Assembly: GCA_031549115.1 (NCBI GenBank)
Contig: JAVBQJ010000031.1
Span: 1-64,000 of the forward strand
Reading direction: 5' to 3'
DNA: 64,000 nt
From: JAVBQJ01 sp031549115
GTDB taxonomy: Bacteria; Verrucomicrobiota; Lentisphaeria; Victivallales; Victivallaceae
Every line of letters begins with the position of its first letter. Positions within the stretch are counted from its first letter, which is position 1. The notes under the pieces are model-generated. The model had not been told where the DNA came from and searched no databases. It saw only the letters and a list, made by a program, of their open reading frames with translations. Shown piece after piece: positions 19,858-28,137 of this stretch. Both the position numbers and the translations under genes were made by a program.

Positions 19858-20886
19858 TTATTGACACGATCCCCAAACGCCGGTTGCGGGGCCATACACC
19901 TCATCGATCCGCGCAAGCGGGATATTCAGCATCTCCAGATAACGCTCGAGAAGCCGCCGCGACGACCCCCACTCCGAATTGGGAGACAGGCAGCTGGTAA
20001 AATCGCAGGTGATGATCTTTTCCGCGATGCCGCTTGCGGCGGCCAGTTTCATATAGAGCGTTCGATAATCCGCTTGCCGGAACACTCCCGCGGGCTCTCC
20101 ATGACCGGGAAACGGACGTTGAAAAGTCTCGACGTTTGCCCAGAACGCAATTCCGCAGCCGTTCAGTACTTCCCTGGCGGTGCGGTACCACATTTCCAGA
20201 TCGTTGGACTGAATTTGCCCCAGGCGGCATGCGGGGACCGCAATCTGATCCTGCGGCGCACACGCATCCAGATAGCCGGCCAACGGGTCAAAAAGATAGC
20301 GGCCGAATACCTCGCGCCATTGTTCGGGCGTGTAATTGCTGTGCATGTCGCCGGTGGGGCCGAAAAAAATAGGAGACAGCAACGTCTTATACCGCGGGAA
20401 CTGCTTTTTGAAATAACGGATGACCTCAATCGTGATCTCCGCAAAGTTATAGTGCCACGGCAGCGCTTCCAATGAGTGATACAACCCCTTGAAACAGGGG
20501 TGATGCGCATACTTGGGGACGGTCCGGTCATAATACGCTTTGGTGTCGGCGATTTCCCGCTTCCAGTCGCCGAGGAACAGGTTCGTCATGCTTTGCGCAC
20601 CGGCGAGATAGAGTTCAATCCCATACTTGTCGCAGAGACGAAAAAACATGTCGAGCAGGCAATCGTCTTCCGCCCACGTTGTCGAACGCGGGTCTTCGGC
20701 GGAAAGCCAGGTTCCGTTGCATTCATATTCGCAGCGGAGTACGATCACCGTATCGATCCTTACGGCCTTCATCATCGCAAAGTCCTGTTCCCACTGGCGA
20801 AGGCCATAATTATTTACTCCCAGATCGACCAGCATGGGCGAAATGAACGTTCCGGAGATCGGTCTCAAAGCCATATCCTTCAGCAT
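19858..20886 (-). CDS. DUF4434-type TIM-barrel glycosidase-like protein
   Basis: 342 residues with no signal peptide. ISGTFISPMLVDLGVNNYGL, QWEQDFAMMKAVRIDTVIVL and the 'CDKYGIELYLAG' helix-strand units match the DUF4434/GH-like TIM-barrel pattern. Carboxylates in SLEALPWHYN and ANVETFQRPFPG are candidate catalytic residues; this is speculative. AAGGG lies 8 nt before the ATG. It sits between the beta-propeller hydrolase (27 nt) and the large discoidin protein (42 nt) in the LacI-controlled operon. Its substrate is unknown. Confidence 0.7.
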   Translation of the reverse strand: MLKDMALRPISGTFISPMLVDLGVNNYGLRQWEQDFAMMKAVRIDTVIVLRCEYECNGTWLSAEDPRSTTWAEDDCLLDMFFRLCDKYGIELYLAGAQSMTNLFLGDWKREIADTKAYYDRTVPKYAHHPCFKGLYHSLEALPWHYNFAEITIEVIRYFKKQFPRYKTLLSPIFFGPTGDMHSNYTPEQWREVFGRYLFDPLAGYLDACAPQDQIAVPACRLGQIQSNDLEMWYRTAREVLNGCGIAFWANVETFQRPFPGHGEPAGVFRQADYRTLYMKLAAASGIAEKIITCDFTSCLSPNSEWGSSRRLLERYLEMLNIPLARIDEVYGPATGVWGSCQ

Positions 20887-20913
20887 GGTGACATCCCTTT
20901 TTATGTGGCCGCA

Positions 20914-21828
20914 TCAGCGGAAATAGTGTTCCAACAGTTCCTGCATGGAAGCCGGGTTCTCCGCCGTCTGCAGATCGCAACAGCCGTGCTGGTCGCCGCC
21001 GAGCCAGAAAGCAAGGGTGTGACCGTTTTCCTCGATAAGCTCCAAGTCACTGGCGTTGCGTTCCGTCACGCCGGGACGTGCCGCGGGATTGACCTCGTGG
21101 CTCAGGTCCGGCTCCATCACCGGACGATCCGCCGGGGCATCCTCCCAATGAACCAGATCCCGGGAGCGGCTCACCCGCGTTTCATAGGTTTGATCCAGGC
21201 GGTCATGGAGATAAAGCAGATAGTAATACCCTCCGGCAAAATAGAGCGCATTGGCCCCCACATACTTTTCGCGCCCGTATTCCCCGCCGGGAACGGGCGT
21301 AAAGTGTTCGAGATCGTCCGACACCACAAATTTGAACAGGAATTTCAATGGAGCGGATGCTTCGTTCGTTTCGTACACGCCGACGAACCGGCGGCCGTCC
21401 CAGACGGTTCCGGTATTGAAAATCATACACCCGGGCTCGGTATGCCGGAATACCGTTACGGGTTCACTCCAATGCACCAGATCGTCACTGGAGTACCGTA
21501 CCAGCCGCCGAAACGAAACGCCGGCCGTAAACCGGGGGGCGTCAAAGGCGGCGGCAAACACATACAGCCGCCCCTCATGCACCAGAGCGCCGGCGAAATA
21601 GCAGCCGCTGACCGAGTGCCCGATCTGTCTTCCGTCCCGATAGCGCCGGATGAGGAAACCGTCGCGCGCGGTGCGCTCCGGATATGTGCCCGCCGGATAA
21701 TCGGCGGGGTCATAGTCACAGAAATTTTCCAACAAATAGAGTTCTCCGTTGAAGTGAAACGGAGTCATTTCAAAACGATGAGTGCCGATTATTTTGTGAT
21801 TCCGCCAACCGTCATTCAGAATACGCAT
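20914..21828 (-). CDS. Five-bladed beta-propeller glycosidase-like protein (GH43/GH32 or GH130-like)
   Basis: 304 residues, no signal peptide. Repeated blade motifs such as FRRLVRYSSDDLVHWSEPVT, FKFVVSDDLEHFTP and RVSRSRDLVHWEDAPADRPV are typical of clan GH-F/GH-J propellers. ATG 21828 (MRILNDGWRNHK) is preferred over one 48 nt upstream because AAGGAAA precedes it. First gene of the operon transcribed from 22033-22061 and divergent from the LacI gene. Company with GH2 mannosidase makes a mannoside phosphorylase (GH130)-like role possible, but no diagnostic residue was identified. Confidence 0.65.
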   Translation of the reverse strand: MRILNDGWRNHKIIGTHRFEMTPFHFNGELYLLENFCDYDPADYPAGTYPERTARDGFLIRRYRDGRQIGHSVSGCYFAGALVHEGRLYVFAAAFDAPRFTAGVSFRRLVRYSSDDLVHWSEPVTVFRHTEPGCMIFNTGTVWDGRRFVGVYETNEASAPLKFLFKFVVSDDLEHFTPVPGGEYGREKYVGANALYFAGGYYYLLYLHDRLDQTYETRVSRSRDLVHWEDAPADRPVMEPDLSHEVNPAARPGVTERNASDLELIEENGHTLAFWLGGDQHGCCDLQTAENPASMQELLEHYFR

Positions 21829-21895
21829 AGTTGTTTCCTTGAATATAGTTGTTGTCAAAAATTTTGCAAGACGCATTGCATGTCGGCCGCTCCTC

Positions 21896-21913
21896 TACTA
21901 AACCGGATTAGTA
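21896..21913. promoter_or_regulatory. LacI-type operator, distal site (minus operon)
   Basis: TACTAAACC-GGATTAGTA, an 18-bp palindrome with one mismatch. Its centre lies 109 bp from the centre of the operator at 22004-22022. It matches the operators at 23327-23345 and 23437-23452. Confidence 0.75.
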
Positions 21914-22003
21914 AAAGTCTTTTAAAAAAAGGCGTACCGTGCCCCATCCGCCGCAGTCAATATGTAACGACATTGCCATGAAATCATTTCCCGTTGACGC
22001 GAA

Positions 22004-22022
22004 TTGCAAAACCAGTTTAGTT
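22004..22022. promoter_or_regulatory. LacI-type operator, proximal site (minus operon)
   Basis: On the minus strand it reads AACTAAACTGGTTTTGCAA and lies just after the -10 box at 22033-22038, overlapping the expected start site. It differs from the operator at 23327-23345 by one base. Confidence 0.8.
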
Positions 22023-22032
22023 GCTCTTTTAA

Positions 22033-22061
22033 ATTATACATCAATTTCGTCAGATTGTCAA
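22033..22061 (-). promoter_or_regulatory. Consensus sigma70 promoter of the cassette B minus operon
   Basis: Minus strand: TTGACA (22056-22061), 17-bp spacer, TATAAT (22033-22038). The stretch from the -35 box through the operator is nearly the same as the plus-strand promoter at 23286-23314, so the two look like duplicates. Confidence 0.9.
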
Positions 22062-22149
22062 GGGGGATGATAAAAAAATCTGCAAAAGATCGGTAATGCG
22101 ATTGGCGAAGGGTAGCGCACCACCTTGAAATTGTCCATTTGCATTGAAT

Positions 22150-22178
22150 TTGACAAAAGTTTGATCCGAGTGTATGTT
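22150..22178 (+). promoter_or_regulatory. Promoter of the LacI-family regulator, cassette B
   Basis: TTGACA (22150-22155), 17-bp spacer, TATGTT (22173-22178). The in-frame ATG at 22174 falls inside this -10 box, which argues for starting the regulator at 22213. Confidence 0.65.
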
Positions 22179-22212
22179 ACCGAAGGACTATCAGGAGTTC
22201 CAAGATCACAAC

Positions 22213-23232
22213 ATGAAGAAAAACAGCTCAACTCATTTCACCATTCGCGACATCGCCCGTGAAGTCGGGGTTTCTCCGACGGCCGTTTCTTTTTATCTGA
22301 ATGGGAAAGCGAAAAAATTCAATTTGGCGCAAACGACCTGTGAAAAAATTCAGCGCGTCATCAACCAATATAATTACCGCCCCAATTTCCATGCCCGTGC
22401 CATCAATGAATGCAAGACCTATCTGATCGGGGTGGTGGTCAGCAACCTGGAAGTCAGTTTTTTCGCGCAACTGGTCGGCGGAATTGAACGTGAATTGGCG
22501 CGGCAGGGGTTTCATCTGGTGTTTTCGGAGTCCGATAATGATCCGGCAACCGAGCTGGAGGCGATCCGCTATATGAACCGTATCGGCGTCGACGGTTTTA
22601 TCCTGGCGCCGACTTTCCGGACCGGAGAGTCGCCCACAATCTATGATGACGCCATCCTGTGCGGCAAGCCGATTCAATATCTGCTTTACGGTACGCCGTC
22701 CGTGCCCTGGCTCGACACCGATCATACCATCGGGACACGTTTGATCTTTGACGAGCTCTGGCAATACGGGCATCGGCAAGCGGCCTATTTCGGCCCTGCG
22801 TTCATCGGTTCCATGGACAATTTTCTGCATGAACGTTTTCGGGTTTTCAGTCAGTGTTTTGCGGAACGCGGCCTGGAAGTGAAGGCTTTTTCCGATCTTG
22901 CCGCGCTGGTGGACCGAATCCGGGATTTCACGGCTGTGTTCTGCTATTGCGACGAGCAGGCCGTCGAACTTATGTGGGCGCTGCAGAAACGCGGGGTCCG
23001 GATTCCGGAACAAATTTCGATCGTCGGTTACGGCAATGACATCGGCGTGGCGAAATTTGTGCGTCCGATCATCGCGACGGTGGGAGAATACAAAGAAGAA
23101 CTCGGGGCCCTGGCGGCCGGGAATCTGCTGAAGAAGATCAGTGACCCCTCCTTCGAGATACCGATGCGTGTTCGTCTGGCACCGAAATTTGTTCCCGGAG
23201 AAACGATTGCACAAGCGCAGCTGAAAATATGA
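22213..23232 (+). CDS. LacI-family transcriptional regulator, cassette B
   Basis: 339 residues. N-terminal helix-turn-helix HFTIRDIAREVGVSPTAVSF, hinge RPNFHARAINE, then a periplasmic-binding-like effector domain (TYLIGVVVSNLEVSFFAQLV ... ISIVGYGNDIGVAKFVRPII). Start 22213 is chosen because it puts the HTH at the usual distance from the N-terminus and because the alternative ATG at 22174 lies within the promoter -10 box; AGGAG lies rather far upstream (about 17 nt). It sits between two duplicated promoters, each with a pair of CTAAACCGG-type operators, which are its obvious candidate targets: the minus operon (propeller, DUF4434, discoidin protein, GH2) and the plus-strand pilin. The effector is probably a sugar, perhaps mannose-derived given GH2. 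Confidence 0.93.
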   Translation: MKKNSSTHFTIRDIAREVGVSPTAVSFYLNGKAKKFNLAQTTCEKIQRVINQYNYRPNFHARAINECKTYLIGVVVSNLEVSFFAQLVGGIERELARQGFHLVFSESDNDPATELEAIRYMNRIGVDGFILAPTFRTGESPTIYDDAILCGKPIQYLLYGTPSVPWLDTDHTIGTRLIFDELWQYGHRQAAYFGPAFIGSMDNFLHERFRVFSQCFAERGLEVKAFSDLAALVDRIRDFTAVFCYCDEQAVELMWALQKRGVRIPEQISIVGYGNDIGVAKFVRPIIATVGEYKEELGALAAGNLLKKISDPSFEIPMRVRLAPKFVPGETIAQAQLKI

Positions 23233-23237
23233 CGCGC

Positions 23238-23270
23238 CGCCGGGAACCATCTCCGGTCTTTTTCCGATTT
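23238..23270 (+). terminator. Weak possible terminator after the LacI gene
   Basis: A short CCGGG/TCCGG hairpin followed by TCTTTTTCC. The stem is only about 5 bp, so this is tentative. Confidence 0.3.
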
Positions 23271-23285
23271 TTTTCATCATGACTC

Positions 23286-23314
23286 TTGACAATCTGAAAA
23301 AAATGATGTATAAT
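23286..23314 (+). promoter_or_regulatory. Consensus sigma70 promoter of pilin B
   Basis: TTGACA (23286-23291), 17-bp spacer, TATAAT (23309-23314). The pilin ATG is ~250 nt downstream, leaving a long leader that holds two operators. Confidence 0.9.
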
Positions 23315-23326
23315 TTAAAAAAGGGT

Positions 23327-23345
23327 AACTAAACCGGTTTTGCAA
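23327..23345. promoter_or_regulatory. LacI-type operator, proximal site (pilin B)
   Basis: AACTAAACCGGTTTTGCAA starting 13 bp after the -10 box. It has a palindromic AAACCGGTTT core. Confidence 0.82.
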
Positions 23346-23436
23346 CTCGTGTCAACCGAAAATGGTTTCATGACAATGCGCTCAAATATTGATTGCAACA
23401 GCGTTGCGGGACGGTGGATTTTTTTACAAAATCAAA

Positions 23437-23452
23437 ACTAATCCGGTTTAGC
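23437..23452. promoter_or_regulatory. LacI-type operator, distal site (pilin B)
   Basis: ACTAATCCGGTTTAGC. The centre is 109 bp from the proximal operator centre, the same distance as in the minus operon. Confidence 0.75.
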
Positions 23453-23568
23453 AAGAGGGCGATCAGGCGATTCTGCCTTCGTCCGATGTTCCTGAAAAAC
23501 GACGAATTATCCGACAGAATATAGTGAAAAGTTCCGACAGAAACACAATAACCAAAGGAATCGGCGAA

Positions 23569-24261
23569 ATGAGAAGAAAATTCACATTGATTGAACTCCT
23601 GGTTGTCATTGCGATCATTGCCATCCTCGCCAGCATGCTGCTGCCGGCGTTGAGCAAAGCCCGGGCGGCCGCGCAATCGATCACCTGCGTCGCCAATCTG
23701 AAGCAGGTGGGGTTGTACAATACCATGTACGCCGGCGACAGCAATGATTACGGTTTGTACTGCGAAGATCCCGCAGCAACCGGAGGACGCACTCCGTGGT
23801 ATGTTTCGTTGAAAAATTCAGGTTTGGACAGCAATTACGCCGCAATGTTCTGCACTTCGGCGGAGCCGTCCAAAAAGCAAAATGACAGTACCTTGCATCA
23901 TTACCTGACCTATGGAATTATGGGTTTTTACAATCCATCGATTGCCGTGAGACTGACACAATACCCGAGCCCATCCAAAGCGGAAAGCTTCGGCGACAGC
24001 ATCACCGGACCGTGGGCGGCCATCAGTGACGCCGGAATCGTACCGGCGGGCAGTGATATTCAGTTCTTCGAGTTGTGCAAGCATGGCGGAGCCATGGGAG
24101 GCGGCAAGCTGCATTTCCGCCACAACAAACGGGCGAATATCGTTTTCATCGACGGGCATGCCGCATCCGTTACGCCTCAGGATACCATCATGAAAGAAAC
24201 TGTGGCCGGAGAAGCGCACGGATCGGATACTTATGTGGCGTTGTATCTCTCCCAGCAGTAA
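23569..24261 (+). CDS. Pseudopilin-like protein (DUF1559/H-X9-DG type), cassette B
   Basis: 230 residues starting MRRK-FTLIELLVVIAIIAIL, then LPALSKARAAAQ and a Cys-containing globular domain ending RHNKRANIVFIDGHAASV. AAGGA 9 nt before ATG 23569 supports that start over one 45 nt earlier. It is transcribed alone from the LacI-operator promoter at 23286, so it is co-regulated with, but not co-transcribed with, the hydrolases on the opposite strand. It converges with pilin C across a shared terminator. The -1 residue before Phe is Lys, not Gly. Confidence 0.92.
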   Translation: MRRKFTLIELLVVIAIIAILASMLLPALSKARAAAQSITCVANLKQVGLYNTMYAGDSNDYGLYCEDPAATGGRTPWYVSLKNSGLDSNYAAMFCTSAEPSKKQNDSTLHHYLTYGIMGFYNPSIAVRLTQYPSPSKAESFGDSITGPWAAISDAGIVPAGSDIQFFELCKHGGAMGGGKLHFRHNKRANIVFIDGHAASVTPQDTIMKETVAGEAHGSDTYVALYLSQQ

Positions 24262-24301
24262 TGCCGGCGATACCGGGAATGGTTTTTTCGGGCGGAGGAA
24301 T

Positions 24302-24339
24302 GGAAAAGCCCTTGCAAGGTATTTCACAAGGGCTTTTCC
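24302..24339. terminator. Bidirectional terminator between convergent pilins B and C
   Basis: Perfect 13-bp stem GGAAAAGCCCTTG (24302-24314) / CAAGGGCTTTTCC (24327-24339) with a 12-nt loop. The AAAA/TTTT tracts lie inside the stem, so it can act on both strands. Confidence 0.85.
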
Positions 24340-24381
24340 GCCTTGCGGACGTTTTCGGGAAAGGCGCCTGGCCGCGGTTGA

Positions 24382-25053
24382 TTACTTCCAGATGAAGGTC
24401 AGTTGGGAGTTATCCAGGGTCGTCCAGTTGGCGACTTCGTCCTTCAGCTTGTTGACATCCGTGAAGGAAGCGACGTGGCTGTCGACGTAGAGTACGTTGA
24501 CCGTGTTGTTCGAACCGTGACGCCAGTCGAATTTGCCGACCGGATCTTCCCAGATGCGCCACAGGCATTTCTTGTTCTGCTGGCACTGGAAGTCGGTCAG
24601 GGCCGCCTTGCCGGAGGGGTTCGGACAGGCTGAGGAACGATAGACTGCGGTCCCGTTCTCGCTGTTGTCGAAGTGGCCGTTGATGGCGTAGTTGGTCATC
24701 GGGTTGTCGCCGACGATGCGGATAGCTGCATCGCTGACCGGGCAGATCAGAGTCTTGCCGTAGTCTTCTCCGACACTTTGCGCCGCCTTGCCGATATAAT
24801 CGGTCAGGGTGATCACCCAATAATTGTTGTTATATTCGCCGGGGCCGTATTGCGGAATCGGCAGCATGTCGTTCCAGTCCAGGCCGTACATGCTGATGGC
24901 CAGACCGATCTGCTTCTGATTGCTGACGCACTTGATGGCCTGGGCGGCGGCGCGCGCTTTGGAAAGGGCCGGGAGCAGCATGCTGGCCAGGATGGCGATG
25001 ATCGCGATCACGACCAGGAGCTCAATGAGTGTGAATTTTTTTGTGTTCTTCAT
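24382..25053 (-). CDS. Pseudopilin-like protein (DUF1559 type), cassette C
   Basis: 223 residues starting MKNTKK-FTLIELLVVIAIIA, then LPALSKARAAAQAIKC. The C-terminal motif is RHGSNNTVNVLYVDSHVASF, so the usual D-G-H is D-S-H here. It lies 249 nt downstream of the DUF4091 protein on the same strand, either as the end of the GH35 operon or with its own promoter. Thirty-two bases of its N-terminal coding region (24995-25026) are identical to pilin D (41810-41841). The -1 residue is Lys. Confidence 0.92.
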   Translation of the reverse strand: MKNTKKFTLIELLVVIAIIAILASMLLPALSKARAAAQAIKCVSNQKQIGLAISMYGLDWNDMLPIPQYGPGEYNNNYWVITLTDYIGKAAQSVGEDYGKTLICPVSDAAIRIVGDNPMTNYAINGHFDNSENGTAVYRSSACPNPSGKAALTDFQCQQNKKCLWRIWEDPVGKFDWRHGSNNTVNVLYVDSHVASFTDVNKLKDEVANWTTLDNSQLTFIWK

Positions 25054-25140
25054 ATGCGGTTTCCCTTTTGTTTTCGGGCAGTGCCCATTGGTTTGATGAT
25101 TCCGCTCCCGTCGCTCCGGCAGGAACGGAATCTGGTTCTC

Positions 25141-25303
25141 ATACCAATGCGCAATCTAAGGGTTAGTAACAGCCGCCGGTATTGTGGCGCTGAAATTTGG
25201 TTTGATGAGCTTGCCGCTACCATGGGGTAACGGCAACGAGTCAAGCCGAATGTCAGCCCGCAAGACCAAGGCAGTTATAAACCTTATGATTGCAAATTGG
25301 TAT
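25141..25303. repeat. Imperfect inverted repeat pair between DUF4091 gene and pilin C
   Basis: ATACCAATGCGCAATC (25141-25156) faces GATTGCAAATTGGTAT (25288-25303), matching at 14 of 16 positions and separated by ~131 bp. The right arm reaches the first base of the DUF4091 stop codon. It could be an operator pair for the pilin, a small mobile-element relic or a regulatory RNA fold. No convincing promoter or ORF was seen between the arms. Confidence 0.45.
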
Positions 25304-28134
25304 CATTTCAGTTTTTCAATCATCTTCGCCAGTTTGTTCCGATGCGCCTTCATGGCTTCCGGTTTCGGGCTGAAGTCGTCGAGGCTGCGGCTCACCGCCT
25401 CCGGCACCGTGAGCAGGGCTTCGGCCTCTGCGCGTTCCGCGGCGGACAGCCGGCCGCCGGAGTTGTGCAATTTTTCTTCGAGGAGCCTGAAGTATTCGAA
25501 ATCCTCGAGTCCGTCACGCCAGGAGACCAGCCGTTGGGAGGTCACCGCATCTTCCAGGATGGGTCCGGCGGCCGCGGCGTGAAAGCCATCGCGCGGCGGA
25601 TAGAGCAACATACCGTCGCCGTTGCCGAATTCGCCGCCGGATTCATTGGTCAGCATGGGTTCGGTATAAAGGTTGCGTACCGGATAACCGGGCAGTGTGG
25701 CGTTGCTCCAGAAAACCGAACTCCAATAGAGGGTTCCCTCCATCCGGTATTGCCGGGTCTGCCACAGCCAGGTACGCAACTCGGAGGCCGGGTGGTCGAT
25801 GAAGCCGGTGGCGTAAGGTGCGCGCGGACCGGTACAAACATACCACCACAGCTCTTCCCCCCGGTCGCGGCAGCCCTGGGCGGCCCATTCCACATAGTGG
25901 TGGGAGAGAAAGGCCCAAATGTCGAGATTCGTCCCCCAGCGCTCCTCAACCCAGAAGGGAGTGACCATGCGTTTGAGTTTCGGCGCATACTTTCTCAGGC
26001 GCTCCAGACAACGGTCCACCTGGGGAAAGGCCGACGGATGGGGTTCGTCCCAGACGTAGACAAAGGCAATATCCAGCAGGCCGTTCTTCGCGTAGAAATC
26101 CTGATATTGAGCGATCGCCGAGGCGAAAGCAGCCTCCTGCTCCGTGGTCATATCCGCATCGAGCCGCTCGATGCCCGGAGGCAGCGGCAGTTGGACGGTA
26201 AAACGCTTGAAGTGATACGTATCGAGCACCCGTTTGAGTTCCCGTTCATAGTCGGTGAAATCGATTGCGACTTCCCCGTCCGCCTCCGGCCAGGTAATCC
26301 GGGGTTGATCGTAGGGAGTCGGGTTGTAAGGGGCGATATGGTGGGCTCCCATTGCCGCCAGATAGCGCTCGAAAACAGCCCGTTTGTCGGCATCGGTGAC
26401 GGCCTTGTGACTCTCTTCGAGGTAGCGTGTTCCCAGATCGGAAACCGCGGTACAGCTCAGGGTGTCGGGCAAAGTGAAATCGAAGAGCTGTATTTCGATG
26501 GGCAGCCGGAGCGCGTCTCCAACGGTGATGTCGCCGCGGTAAATGCCGGGCGCGGCGTCGGGCGGAGCGGTCACGGTGACCATTACCGGCTGGTTGTGTC
26601 CGGCTTCGAGTTGCAAAGGCGTGGTGAGCGGAGTCAGCGGATCCGGCCAGAAATCGGTGACGCCGACTTCATCGGTCGGAGCCGCGAGGAAGAGGTAATC
26701 CACCCGGCGCAGATCGACGGCCGATGCCGGCAATACAGCTCCCGAATCGGAAGTCAGCGCGGAAACCGAGAGCGGCAGAGCGGCGATATTGCGGTCGGAG
26801 CGCAGAACCAGTTGGACCGACTCGGCTTCATTGCGCGCCATGGTCAACAGGAGAGCTTCGGTCTGGGCGGTCGGGACCACCCGGTCGCGGCCCACCCGGT
26901 AACCGGCGTCGGCGCTCCACGCGGTGAGTCCGTCGGCAGTTGCGGCCAGCTTCCTGCCGTAAGCGGCATCGTAGAGAATCGGGATGAAGAGGCGCATGGA
27001 AATGCCGTCGGCGGCACTGCCGAGGCGAAGCAGGCGTTCGCCCGATTCGGGCAGCGCGGCGCGGAGTGTGAAGCGGGCCTCGGCTCCGGGCGCCAGCTCC
27101 AGCGAGTCGCCGGAAGCGCGGCGTATGCCGTTGTCGTTGAGCTGCGGGACAAAGGTTGCGGCCGAACCGGAAACGTTGCGTGCCGTCGCGGTGAAATCGT
27201 AATTGCCGGAAACAGGGTCCAGGGCGACCGTTTCCAACTCGACGGTCACCGGTTCGGTCTTCTGCGGCACTTCGCAATAGAGAGTGCGGCCCGCCCCGGT
27301 GAGCGGCGCGCCCGAAAAGTCGGCTTCGATCCGGCTGAAGGAAAAGACGCCCTTCCGTGCCGGATTCAGCGGCGTCACTTTGAGATGCAGCCGCTCGGCG
27401 CCCATGACCGAGGCGGGCAGTTGACCGGCCGCCCCGCCGGCGGCGTGGTCGGCCACAACGACATACTCTTTGCCGTCCTTCGAAGCTTCCAGCTTGAGGT
27501 TGACACCGTTGAAGCGCCAGGTGCCGTTCCGGAATTCGCGTTCCGGCAGGGTATAGACCAGTTCCAGCGACTCTCCGGCTTGCAGTTCGTCGCGGTAGCC
27601 GAGGGTGATCGGGGATTCATTGGCGTAAAAGCGGTTGCCGTAAACGGCCTCGTGACCGAAGAGCGGCACACCGCCGATTTCAGCCGGGATGCGGCGGACT
27701 TCGGAGAGTGCCGCGTTGCGGAAACGAACGTCGCCGGTATGGTTGCTCTGCCCAAAGGCCAGCCAGTTCGCCCCGTCGGGCAATTGCGCGGGCGCCTGAA
27801 GCCGGTAGCGAAAGTCGCGCCACCCGGTCGGGCATTCCCAGATTTCCAGCTTGCGGAAGGGTACTTCGGCGCAGGGTGCGCCGATGGGCCACCCGCGATA
27901 CTTCATCTGCCCCTGCATCTGGAAGCTCAGTTCATACCAGCTTCCCGGCCGGAAAGCCGGCACCCGGGTCTCGGCCCGGCTGGAACCATTGCCCGATCCG
28001 GTGAAGCGGAGTTCCGTGTCCGCGGCGTCACTGTGGGCGGTATTCCACTCGTCGGAGCCTTCCAGTTGCCATTGGGCAGTCAGAAGCAGCGGTCCGGCGG
28101 CGAGCACACCGGAGATTAAAATCTTTTCCAACAT
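25303..28134 (-). CDS. Secreted DUF4091/GH123-type glycosidase-like protein
   Basis: 943 residues with a signal peptide (MLEKILISGVLAAGPLLLTA). The N-terminal half has beta-sandwich domains. From about residue 560 it has the DUF4091/GH123 TIM barrel, with an adjacent Asp-Glu pair in FVYVWDEPHPS (D696/E697). GH123 enzymes use neighbouring Asp and Glu in substrate-assisted hydrolysis of N-acetylgalactosaminides. Later motifs fit the family: GFIDHPASELRTWLWQTRQY and GTLYWSSVFW. It starts 3 nt after GH35 (AAGGA site) and is followed by pilin C. Hexosaminidase activity is plausible but not shown. Confidence 0.8.
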   Translation of the reverse strand: MLEKILISGVLAAGPLLLTAQWQLEGSDEWNTAHSDAADTELRFTGSGNGSSRAETRVPAFRPGSWYELSFQMQGQMKYRGWPIGAPCAEVPFRKLEIWECPTGWRDFRYRLQAPAQLPDGANWLAFGQSNHTGDVRFRNAALSEVRRIPAEIGGVPLFGHEAVYGNRFYANESPITLGYRDELQAGESLELVYTLPEREFRNGTWRFNGVNLKLEASKDGKEYVVVADHAAGGAAGQLPASVMGAERLHLKVTPLNPARKGVFSFSRIEADFSGAPLTGAGRTLYCEVPQKTEPVTVELETVALDPVSGNYDFTATARNVSGSAATFVPQLNDNGIRRASGDSLELAPGAEARFTLRAALPESGERLLRLGSAADGISMRLFIPILYDAAYGRKLAATADGLTAWSADAGYRVGRDRVVPTAQTEALLLTMARNEAESVQLVLRSDRNIAALPLSVSALTSDSGAVLPASAVDLRRVDYLFLAAPTDEVGVTDFWPDPLTPLTTPLQLEAGHNQPVMVTVTAPPDAAPGIYRGDITVGDALRLPIEIQLFDFTLPDTLSCTAVSDLGTRYLEESHKAVTDADKRAVFERYLAAMGAHHIAPYNPTPYDQPRITWPEADGEVAIDFTDYERELKRVLDTYHFKRFTVQLPLPPGIERLDADMTTEQEAAFASAIAQYQDFYAKNGLLDIAFVYVWDEPHPSAFPQVDRCLERLRKYAPKLKRMVTPFWVEERWGTNLDIWAFLSHHYVEWAAQGCRDRGEELWWYVCTGPRAPYATGFIDHPASELRTWLWQTRQYRMEGTLYWSSVFWSNATLPGYPVRNLYTEPMLTNESGGEFGNGDGMLLYPPRDGFHAAAAGPILEDAVTSQRLVSWRDGLEDFEYFRLLEEKLHNSGGRLSAAERAEAEALLTVPEAVSRSLDDFSPKPEAMKAHRNKLAKMIEKLK

Positions 28135-28137
28135 CGC

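Larger units (their letters stand above)
21829..22212. other. Divergent control region between beta-propeller operon and LacI gene
   Basis: A 384-bp region. From left: operator (21896-21913), operator (22004-22022), minus promoter (22033-22061) and plus promoter (22150-22178). The minus-strand transcript would have a ~200-nt leader containing the distal operator. Confidence 0.8.

Noticed and set aside
15529..20475. Very long plus-strand frame (over 1600 codons) opposite the discoidin protein
   Set aside because: Antisense to a gene with a signal peptide and recognisable domains; the translation is Arg/His/Gly-rich without domains. Long mirror frames are expected in GC-rich codon-biased genes.
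22174..22212. Earlier ATG at 22174 as start of the cassette B LacI gene
   Set aside because: It lies inside the predicted -10 box (22173-22178) and would add 13 residues before the HTH.
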